11,107 nucleotides of DNA. Source: Clostridia bacterium (GTDB lineage Bacteria > Bacillota > Clostridia > Oscillospirales > Butyricicoccaceae). The stretch lies in assembly GCA_017396925.1 (NCBI GenBank), contig JAFQKM010000199.1, positions 1 through 11,107 of the forward strand, in the 5' to 3' direction. Positions within the stretch are counted from its first letter, which is position 1; every line of letters begins with the position of its first letter. Shown one piece after another: positions 1-5,345 of the stretch. The notes beneath the pieces are model-generated. The model saw only the letters and a list, made by a program, of their open reading frames with translations. It was not told where the DNA came from and did not search any database. The translations under genes were made by a program, and so were the position numbers.

Positions 1-4
1 AAAT

Positions 5-16
5 GCCCGCAAGGGC
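5..16 (+). other. Small GNRA-loop hairpin at the window edge
   Basis: GCCC, loop GCAA, GGGC, flanked by AAA and TTTC, lies 31 bases upstream of the rpmH start. It could be the end of a terminator or leader whose rest lies outside the window. Its role cannot be settled from this sequence. Confidence 0.25.
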
Positions 17-46
17 TTTCATTAACCAAAACTGGGAGGTGTAAAC

Positions 47-181
47 ATGGTTCGTACATATCAGCCTAAGAAGCGTCAGCGCAGCAAGGAACACGGTTTC
101 ATGAAGCGCATGAGAACAAGAAACGGCAGAAAGGTTCTGGCCAGACGTCGCGCTAAGGGTAGAGCAAGACTGTCCCACTAA
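47..181 (+). CDS. rpmH: 50S ribosomal protein bL34
   Basis: 44-residue, highly basic protein, the usual size for bL34 of the large ribosomal subunit. It shows the family signature: an N-terminal TYQP-KKRQRSKEHGF stretch, then MRTRNGRKVLARRRAKGRARL towards the C terminus, ending in SH. The ATG is preceded by GGGAGG at 34-39 with 7 bases of spacing, which fixes the start. It is the first gene of the conserved rpmH-rnpA-yidD-yidC-jag cluster and is followed by a hairpin before rnpA. In most bacteria this cluster lies next to dnaA, so dnaA may lie just upstream of the window (inference). Identification is secure from sequence and context. Confidence 0.98.
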   Translation: MVRTYQPKKRQRSKEHGFMKRMRTRNGRKVLARRRAKGRARLSH

Positions 182-190
182 GATAGTTTT

Positions 191-214
191 AAGACCGCTT
201 TTTTAAGCGGTCTT
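191..214 (+). terminator. Hairpin between rpmH and rnpA (attenuator or weak terminator)
   Basis: Perfect 10-bp stem AAGACCGCTT / AAGCGGTCTT with a TTTT loop, 9 bases after the rpmH stop. Only a short AAGTTTTAG follows, not a true T-tract. It is therefore more likely a partial terminator or an RNA stability/processing element that lets ribosomal protein mRNA exceed rnpA mRNA. That function is an inference. Confidence 0.6.
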
Positions 215-236
215 AAGTTTTAGAAGGTGACTTTTC

Positions 237-602
237 ATGATCAAAACCCAATCGTTAAACGAAAATCATCGCTTCCGCGCCCTCTACGGACGCGGCAAGA
301 ACAAGGCCGGCAAGACGATGGTCGTCTATGTGATGAAAAACCGTCTCGGCCCCGTCGACCGCCTGGGGATCACCGTCTCCAAAAAGCTCGGACATGCAGT
401 GACGCGCAACCGCATTCGCCGCCGCATCAGGGAGGCCTATCGGCTGCACGAGCAGGAGATCAAAAGCGGATACGACATCGTTATCGTTGCCCGGCACGCA
501 GCCGAGCATGCGCCCTTCGAGGCGCTGATGGACGAGATGATGCAGCTGCTTCGCCAGCTTGGCGCTGCAGAGGCAAAGCCCGAGGCGCAGGCGAATGCTT
601 AA
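237..602 (+). CDS. rnpA: Ribonuclease P protein component
   Basis: 121 residues, normal for RnpA, the protein cofactor that binds the RNase P RNA and helps it cleave 5' leaders from pre-tRNA. Visible family features are the N-terminal FR-x-LY-x-RG-like segment (HRFRALYGRG, residues 11-20), RLGITVSKK (42-50) and the diagnostic RNR box VTRNRIRRRIREAYR (residues 55-69), which contacts RNA. The C terminus is an Ala/Glu/Gln-rich tail without recognisable function. A GAAGGTGA Shine-Dalgarno-like stretch sits just upstream of the ATG. The end overlaps yidD by 8 bases. High confidence. Confidence 0.97.
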   Translation: MIKTQSLNENHRFRALYGRGKNKAGKTMVVYVMKNRLGPVDRLGITVSKKLGHAVTRNRIRRRIREAYRLHEQEIKSGYDIVIVARHAAEHAPFEALMDEMMQLLRQLGAAEAKPEAQANA

Positions 603-810
603 GCGCCTGTTTTTATGGCTGATCCGATTCTATCGGAAGCATCTTTCCCATCTCAAAAGGCAGCCATGCTGCCGTTATATTCCTACCTGCTCTCAATACG
701 CCCTCGAGGCCATTGAGAAGTACGGCGCCATCAAAGGGGGACTTATGGCCCTCTGGCGGATCATACGGTGCAACCCCTTATCCAAAGGGGGATACGATCC
801 GGTACCGTGA
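595..810 (+). CDS. yidD: Membrane protein insertion efficiency factor YidD
   Basis: 71-residue protein of the YidD (UPF0161/haemolytic) family, a small peripheral membrane protein that helps YidC and Sec insert proteins into the inner membrane. The N terminus is an amphipathic, basic, hydrophobic helix (residues 1-20). The family signature follows: CCRYIPTCSQYALEAIEKYG (25-44), then GL-x-ALWRIIRCNPLSKGGYDPVP (49-71), with Cys32 and Cys59 in their conserved places. The ATG at 595 lies inside the 3' end of rnpA, an 8-base overlap in another frame that suggests translational coupling. An in-frame reading extends upstream to 559, but the family starts at this Met. Confidence 0.96.
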   Translation: MLKRLFLWLIRFYRKHLSHLKRQPCCRYIPTCSQYALEAIEKYGAIKGGLMALWRIIRCNPLSKGGYDPVP

Positions 811-828
811 GGTGTGCCGCCCGCTGTA

Positions 829-921
829 ATGTTTATGGTGTGTGCAGGCACCCGTTTTTTACTGTTTACGCAAAACCCCGCGCCGCATAACGCGGCACCA
901 AACCAAGGAGATAAGATCTGA
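829..921 (+). CDS. Possible 30-codon leader ORF ending on the yidC start
   Basis: The 110-base gap between yidD and yidC holds an ATG-started reading frame of 30 codons (begins MFMVCAGTRFLLF, ends NQGDKI). Its TGA at 919-921 overlaps the yidC ATG as TGATG, the arrangement used for translational coupling. A weak GAGGTG lies at 809-814, rather far (14 bases) from the ATG. A 5-bp hairpin (882-896) falls within it, just before the yidC Shine-Dalgarno. A frame this short can easily occur by chance, and it matches no family I know. Confidence 0.2.
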   Translation: MFMVCAGTRFLLFTQNPAPHNAAPNQGDKI

Positions 922-1790
922 TGACAATTATCGCTACGCCAATGGGCTATGTCATGGAAGCCATCTATGGCTTCACACAGAACTATGGCCTCTCGGTCAT
1001 CCTGTTCGCCCTGTTGGCCAAGATCATCATGCTGCCTCTCTCGATCAAGCAGAAGAGAAGCATGATCTCTATGCAGCGCATCAATCCCAAGCTCAAGGAA
1101 CTTCAGAAGAAGTACGGCAACAATCAGGAAAAGTACAACCAGGAAGTCATGAAGCTCTATGAGGAAGAGAATGTCTCTCCCATGGGCGGCTGCGGCACCA
1201 TGCTGCTGACCTTCCCCATCATGATCGGTCTGTACTATGTCGTCACCCAGCCCCTGACATACTTCATGCATGTCCCGGCCGAAGCCATCGCCGAGATGGC
1301 CAAGCTGTTCGAGATCGAGACCACCTATGGCTACCAGCTGCAGATCTGCGGCCAGTTTGCCCAGAACTTCGATCAGCTCAAGGCGATCTCCGACGCCATC
1401 TATCCCGTCGATTTCACCTTCCTGGGCCTCGACCTGACCCTGACCCCCAACTTCAAGGAGTTTTCCGCGCTTTGGATCATCCCCATTCTGTCGGCAGCCA
1501 CCGCCTGGATGACCTCGCAGGTCACCAACCGCCTCAACCGGCAGGTAAGCGGCCAGGCTTCGTCCGAGGACGAAAAGACCGAACAGATGAACAAGAGCAT
1601 GACCATGATGATGCCCCTCATGTCGGGCTACTTTGGCTTCGTACTGCCGGCTGCCGTCGGCATCTACTGGATCGCCAATAACCTCTTCACCTGTGTACAG
1701 GAGGTCATTCTGACCAACTACTGCATGAAGCAGGGAGAGAACAACAACAACGAGCTTACTAACAAGACCGGAGGAAAAAAGGTAAAATGA
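921..1790 (+). CDS. yidC: Membrane protein insertase YidC/Oxa1 family
   Basis: 289 residues; inserts membrane proteins alone or with SecYEG. Conserved landmarks are a first membrane segment at about 22-41, the charged cytoplasmic hairpin with INPKLKELQKKYG (54-66), the SPMGGCGTMLLTFPIMIGLYY block (86-106), a segment at about 182-200, and VLPAAVGIYWIANNLFTCVQEVIL (241-264). The protein lacks the large periplasmic domain of proteobacterial YidC, as in Gram-positive homologues. It also has no lipobox, unlike Bacillus SpoIIIJ. The groove position aligned with E. coli Arg366 is Lys34. The C-terminal tail is basic. AAGGAG at 905-910 supports the ATG. Its stop overlaps the jag start by 4 bases (ATGA). 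Confidence 0.96.
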   Translation: MTIIATPMGYVMEAIYGFTQNYGLSVILFALLAKIIMLPLSIKQKRSMISMQRINPKLKELQKKYGNNQEKYNQEVMKLYEEENVSPMGGCGTMLLTFPIMIGLYYVVTQPLTYFMHVPAEAIAEMAKLFEIETTYGYQLQICGQFAQNFDQLKAISDAIYPVDFTFLGLDLTLTPNFKEFSALWIIPILSAATAWMTSQVTNRLNRQVSGQASSEDEKTEQMNKSMTMMMPLMSGYFGFVLPAAVGIYWIANNLFTCVQEVILTNYCMKQGENNNNELTNKTGGKKVK

Positions 1791-2533
1791 TCAAGGTAAT
1801 AGAGGCAAAGGGTGACTCCATCGACGCCGCTATCCTGAATGCCCTGAAAGAACTGGGCTGCGATCGTGACGAAGTCTCGGTCGAGGTCGTCAAAAAGCCC
1901 AAGTCGGGCTTCTTCGGTTTCGGCAAGGAGCCTGCCATTGTCAAGGTGACCTACCAGGCGTCCCCCGCCGGCAAGGCCAAGGACTTTCTCGCAGGTCTGC
2001 TGACCCGCTTCGGCACCCCCGCGCACATCGAAGTTTCCGAGAACGAAGAGGAGAAGACCATTCACCTCGAGCTGTCGGGCGACAATATGGGCGCGATCAT
2101 CGGCCGCCGCGGCGATACCCTCGACGCCTTCCAGTATCTGACCTCCATCGTCACCAATAAGGACGAGGACGAGCGCTGGAGAGTTACGGTCGATACCGAA
2201 AACTACCGCGCCAAGCGTGAAGCTGCGCTGATCGCTCTGGCCAACAAGACCGCCCAGAAGGCCCTCAAGTATAAGAAGGGCGTCGCTCTGGAGCCCATGA
2301 ATCCCCATGAACGCAGAATCATCCATTCGGCCCTTCAGGAGGTCGAGGGTGTGACCACATATTCCACAGGCAGCGAGCCCAACCGTAAGGTCATCGTCGC
2401 CCCCACCGATCTGCCTCAGCAGACCCGCGGCGGCAAGAAGCCTTCGGGCAAGGGAGGCCAGAGATCGGGCAGCCGCAGACGCGGCGGCAGAAAGCCCGCA
2501 GCTTCCGGCACCAGCATCGAGATCAACGAATAA
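1787..2533 (+). CDS. jag: RNA-binding protein Jag/KhpB
   Basis: 248-residue protein of the Jag (SpoIIIJ-associated, also KhpB/EloR) family, a cytoplasmic RNA-binding protein linked in other Firmicutes to cell elongation and division, often partnering KhpA. Three domains are visible in order: Jag_N (residues 1-57, with the signature SGFFGFGKEPA at 40-50), a KH domain (about 80-150, GxxG loop GRRG at 106-109) and R3H (R176-x3-H180 in RRIIH). After residue 212 comes a basic Gly/Arg/Lys-rich tail with RGG, RRGG and GKGG patches that may bind RNA. The start overlaps the yidC stop (ATGA), with GGAGG at 1770-1774. A strong terminator follows, so this is the last gene of the operon. Confidence 0.95.
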   Translation: MIKVIEAKGDSIDAAILNALKELGCDRDEVSVEVVKKPKSGFFGFGKEPAIVKVTYQASPAGKAKDFLAGLLTRFGTPAHIEVSENEEEKTIHLELSGDNMGAIIGRRGDTLDAFQYLTSIVTNKDEDERWRVTVDTENYRAKREAALIALANKTAQKALKYKKGVALEPMNPHERRIIHSALQEVEGVTTYSTGSEPNRKVIVAPTDLPQQTRGGKKPSGKGGQRSGSRRRGGRKPAASGTSIEINE

Positions 2534-2558
2534 GATCCCGGCCTGAAAACGTTCATAC

Positions 2559-2593
2559 AAATACCGCCGACCCTCGATCGGCGGTATTTTTTT
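2559..2593 (+). terminator. Rho-independent terminator after jag
   Basis: AATACCGCCGA (2560-2570) pairs perfectly with TCGGCGGTATT (2578-2588) around a 7-base loop, followed by seven T residues (2587-2593). It ends the rpmH-to-jag transcription unit. Confidence 0.93.
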
Positions 2594-2642
2594 ATACTGT
2601 TTTCCATTAATTCAGCTTATGTATAGCATTAGAATTATTCGT

Positions 2643-2671
2643 TTGGCGAATGGATAAATCGGGTGTATACT
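2643..2671 (+). promoter_or_regulatory. Sigma-A type promoter of purA
   Basis: TTGGCG (2643-2648), a 17-base spacer and TATACT (2666-2671) lie 54 bases before the purA ATG. The dyad ATTCG-TTTGG-CGAAT (2637-2651) overlaps the -35 box and could be an operator. The leader is too short for a purine riboswitch. TCCTGT (2674-2679) can pair with ACAGGA (2710-2715), which overlaps the AGGAGG ribosome binding site at 2712-2717. Confidence 0.7.
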
Positions 2672-2725
2672 GTTCCTGTTTTTGATCAAACTGATTCTAT
2701 CTGACACATACAGGAGGAGACCATT

Positions 2726-4015
2726 ATGGTACGTGCAATTGTCGGCGGCTGCTGGGGCGACGAGGGAAAGGGCAAGATGACCGATCTGCTCAGCGAAAAC
2801 AGCGATATCGTCGTCCGTTTCCAGGGCGGCGCCAACGCCGGACACACCATCATCAACCGCTACGGCAAGTTTGCCCTGCATCTGCTGCCCTCGGGCATCT
2901 GCCGCGAAAATGTCACCAATGTCATTGCCCAGGGCGTGGCCTTCGACATCGGCCAGTTTTTCAAGGAGCTGGACGAGGTGCTGGCCCAGGGCGTACCCAT
3001 GCCCAACATCATGGTCTCCGACCGCGCGCAGATCGTCATGCCCTATCATATCCTCTTTGATGCGCTGGAAGAACAGCGCCTGGGCGGCAAGGGTTTCGGC
3101 AGCACCAAATCGGGCATCGCCCCCTTCTATTCGGATAAATACCTCAAGATCGGCATTCAGGTCTGCGACCTCTTCGAGGACGAAGTGCTGATGCGCAAGC
3201 TGGAAACCGCCTGCGAGCAGAAGAATGTCACCCTGCAGTCCCTCTACAAGCAGGAGGAGCTGCTCGATCCCAAAAAGCTCTTCGACCAGCTGACCGCCTA
3301 CCGCACCCGTCTGGCCCCCTTTGTGGGCGACACCGCCGTTTTCCTCAACAAGGCCATCCGTGCCGGCAAAAATATCCTGCTGGAAGGCCAGCTGGGTTCC
3401 CTCAAGGATCCCGACAACGGCATCTATCCCTTCACCACCTCCTCTTCGCCGCTGGCCGGCTTTGCCTGTGTCGGTGCGGCCATCCCGCCCCACGCCATCG
3501 GCGAAGTCATCGTTGTGGTCAAGGCCTATTCTTCGGCCGTCGGCGCCGGCGCCTTTGTATCCGAGATCTTCGGACCCGAGGCCGACGAGCTGCGCGAGCG
3601 CGGCGGCGATGGCGGCGAATACGGCGCCACCACCGGCCGTCCCAGACGTATGGGCTGGCTGGACACCGTTGCCGTAAAATACGGCTGTATGCTGCAGGGC
3701 TGCACCGACGTCTGCCTGTCGCTCATCGATGTTCTGGGCTATCTCGACCGCATCCCGGTCTGCACAGCCTACGAGGTCGACGGCAGGATCATCGAAGACT
3801 TCCCCGTCACTCCGCTGCTCGACCGCGCCAAGCCGGTCTACGAATATGTCGACGGCTGGAAGTGCAATATTCTGGGCTGCAAGCGCTGGGAAGATCTGCC
3901 CGAGAATGCCCGTCGCTATGTCGAGTTTGTCGAAGAGAAGATCGGCTATCCCATCACGATCATCTCCACCGGCCCCAAGCGCGAGGATATCATCTACAGA
4001 ACCAAAGCAGAATAA
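2726..4015 (+). CDS. purA: Adenylosuccinate synthase (divergent clade)
   Basis: 429 residues, the normal length. Catalyses GTP-dependent joining of aspartate to IMP, the first committed step from IMP to AMP. Visible motifs are the P-loop-like WGDEGKGK (10-17, general base Asp12), GGANAGHT (34-41, His40), GIAPFYSDK (130-138), KAYSSAVGAG (266-275), GATTGRPRRMGWLD (300-313) and STGPKR near the C terminus. Several positions differ from the E. coli type: TTGRGIGP reads STKSGIAP, EGAQG reads EGQLG (220-224), and STRVGAG reads SSAVGAG. From memory, a clostridial clade shares these changes, so I still call it PurA. Monocistronic, with its own promoter and terminator and a strong AGGAGG site 8 bases before the ATG. 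Confidence 0.94.
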   Translation: MVRAIVGGCWGDEGKGKMTDLLSENSDIVVRFQGGANAGHTIINRYGKFALHLLPSGICRENVTNVIAQGVAFDIGQFFKELDEVLAQGVPMPNIMVSDRAQIVMPYHILFDALEEQRLGGKGFGSTKSGIAPFYSDKYLKIGIQVCDLFEDEVLMRKLETACEQKNVTLQSLYKQEELLDPKKLFDQLTAYRTRLAPFVGDTAVFLNKAIRAGKNILLEGQLGSLKDPDNGIYPFTTSSSPLAGFACVGAAIPPHAIGEVIVVVKAYSSAVGAGAFVSEIFGPEADELRERGGDGGEYGATTGRPRRMGWLDTVAVKYGCMLQGCTDVCLSLIDVLGYLDRIPVCTAYEVDGRIIEDFPVTPLLDRAKPVYEYVDGWKCNILGCKRWEDLPENARRYVEFVEEKIGYPITIISTGPKREDIIYRTKAE

Positions 4016-4044
4016 CCGCTCCCCCATTCTTTTTTCATAGACAG

Positions 4045-4088
4045 AGAAGGGCCGCATCCGGCAAGTTTCGGATGCGGCTCTTCTTTTC
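4045..4088 (+). terminator. Rho-independent terminator after purA
   Basis: 16-bp stem (4045-4060 with 4069-4084, one G-U pair; core GGGCCGCATCCG / CGGATGCGGCTC) with an 8-base loop, followed by TTTTC. It separates purA from the next gene. Confidence 0.9.
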
Positions 4089-4100
4089 TGCAAAAACCTC

Positions 4101-4131
4101 TTGCACTTAAAGTCAGCTTCAATGTTAGAGT
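4101..4131 (+). promoter_or_regulatory. MerR-type promoter of the reductase-like gene
   Basis: TTGCAC (4101-4106), an unusually long 19-base spacer and TAGAGT (4126-4131). The spacer carries an imperfect dyad, CTTAAAGT-CA-GCTTCAAT (4106-4123, 5 of 8 half-site positions matching), centred close to the middle of the spacer. This resembles the CTTAGAGT-style operators at which MerR-family regulators untwist a 19-bp promoter. No merR gene lies in the window. Confidence 0.55.
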
Positions 4132-4169
4132 GAGGGTGTAGAAGTTCACCGTATGAAAGGAGAAACCCC

Positions 4170-5264
4170 ATGTTATACCGCAAGCATCCCCGCACCGGCG
4201 CCGAGATCAGCGTCATCGGCTTCGGCACCTCCTATATCGGCCAGGCCGGCGAAAAGGCCATCGAGGAAGCCGCCGTATATGCCATCGAACATGGTGTCAA
4301 CTATTTCGATCTGGCTTCGGCCGATGCCGATCCCTTCGTCCCCTTTGGCCGTGCATTTGCCGGCTGCCGCGACAAGATCCATTTCCAGATGCACTTCGGC
4401 GCCAACTACGAGACCGGCAAATACGGCTGGACCGGCGATCTGGAGGTCATCAAGCGTTCGATCGACTGGCAGCTCAAGAGCCTCCAGACCCATTATATCG
4501 ACTTTGGCTTCATCCATTGCCTTGATACCCACGAAGACGTCGACAACTACCTCAAGTCGGGCGCGCTGGAATATATCCGGCAGCTGCAGCAGCAGGGGGT
4601 CGTTCGCCACATCGGTATGTCGTCCCACACCCCCGAGGTGGCCAACCGCGTGCTCGATATGGGTGTCCTCGATATGCTCATGTTCTCGATCAATCCCGGC
4701 TACGACTACAAGCAGGGCACCTATGGCATCGGCTCGGTCGACGAGCGTATGTCCCTCTACCGCCGCTGCGAAAAGGAAGGGGTCGGCATTTCGGTCATGA
4801 AGTCCTTCAGCGGCGGCCAGCTGCTCGATGCTTCCACCTCTCCCTTCAAGCAGGCGCTCACCAAAAACCAGTGCATCCAGTATGCCCTCGATAAGCCCGG
4901 CGTTCTGACCATTCTGCCCGGCGTCCGCAGCAAGCAGGATATGGCCGAGCTGCTGCAGTATTTTGAAGCCACCCCCGAAGAGAAGGATTATTCGATCCTT
5001 GGCACCTTTGCCCCGCAGGACGCCAGCGGCGTCTGCGTCTATTGCAACCACTGCCAGCCCTGTCCCATGGGCCTCGACGTCGGCCTGATCAACAAGTATT
5101 ACGATCTGGCGCTGGCCGGCGACACCATGGCCAGGGACCATTATGCCAAGCTGGAAAAGAAGGCTTCCGACTGTGTACAGTGCGGTCACTGCAACGGCCG
5201 CTGCCCCTTCAAAGTCGATCAGATGGCCCGTATGGAACAGATCAAAGCCTACTTCGGCGAATAA
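4170..5264 (+). CDS. Aldo/keto reductase-like protein with two C-terminal Cys4 Fe-S motifs
   Basis: 364 residues. Residues 1 to about 270 follow the aldo/keto reductase TIM barrel (LYRKHPRTGAEISVIGFGT at the start, NYFD at 44-47, HYIDFGFIH at 108-116, VVRHIGMSSH at 144-153, LTILPGVRS at 246-254). The C terminus carries two cysteine sets, C289-x2-C-x2-C-x2-C298-P and C335-x2-C-x2-C-x3-C345-P, typical of a ferredoxin-like 4Fe-4S pair. Of the usual catalytic tetrad, Asp47 and His116 remain, the Tyr of the YG motif is absent, and the Lys position is His75. Ordinary NADPH carbonyl reduction is therefore doubtful. An electron-transfer or other redox role is an inference. AAAGGAG at 4156-4162 fixes the start. 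Confidence 0.85.
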   Translation: MLYRKHPRTGAEISVIGFGTSYIGQAGEKAIEEAAVYAIEHGVNYFDLASADADPFVPFGRAFAGCRDKIHFQMHFGANYETGKYGWTGDLEVIKRSIDWQLKSLQTHYIDFGFIHCLDTHEDVDNYLKSGALEYIRQLQQQGVVRHIGMSSHTPEVANRVLDMGVLDMLMFSINPGYDYKQGTYGIGSVDERMSLYRRCEKEGVGISVMKSFSGGQLLDASTSPFKQALTKNQCIQYALDKPGVLTILPGVRSKQDMAELLQYFEATPEEKDYSILGTFAPQDASGVCVYCNHCQPCPMGLDVGLINKYYDLALAGDTMARDHYAKLEKKASDCVQCGHCNGRCPFKVDQMARMEQIKAYFGE

Positions 5265-5297
5265 CCTGCATATCTCTCCCTATTCTTTCCCATACAG

Positions 5298-5331
5298 CAA
5301 AAGCCGTACCCCATATGGGGTACGGCTTTTG
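5298..5331. terminator. Bidirectional palindromic terminator between convergent genes
   Basis: A perfect 34-base palindrome centred on CAT|ATG, with arms reading CAAAAGCCGTACCCCAT. The arms end in AAAA and TTTT, so the hairpin has a T-run on both strands. It can terminate the reductase-like gene (plus) and the beta-helix lipoprotein gene (minus). Confidence 0.92.
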
Positions 5332-5345
5332 TATTTTGCACAGCT

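Noticed and set aside
2593..2674. 9-base direct repeat TATACTGTT (2593-2601 and 2666-2674)
   Set aside because: Only the second copy has a -35 partner; the first abuts the terminator T-run, so the repeat is probably chance.
2672..2725. Possible purine riboswitch before purA
   Set aside because: The leader after the promoter is only about 50 bases, and I see no three-way-junction arrangement.
2612..4228. 538-codon open frame on the minus strand opposite purA
   Set aside because: It is the antisense shadow of purA: the purA frame has full family motifs and a ribosome binding site, while the antisense reading is Gly/Ala/Asp/Val-rich with no recognisable domain.
4173..5189. 338-codon open frame on the minus strand opposite the reductase-like gene
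   Set aside because: Shadow frame; the plus strand has the aldo/keto reductase and Cys-cluster motifs.
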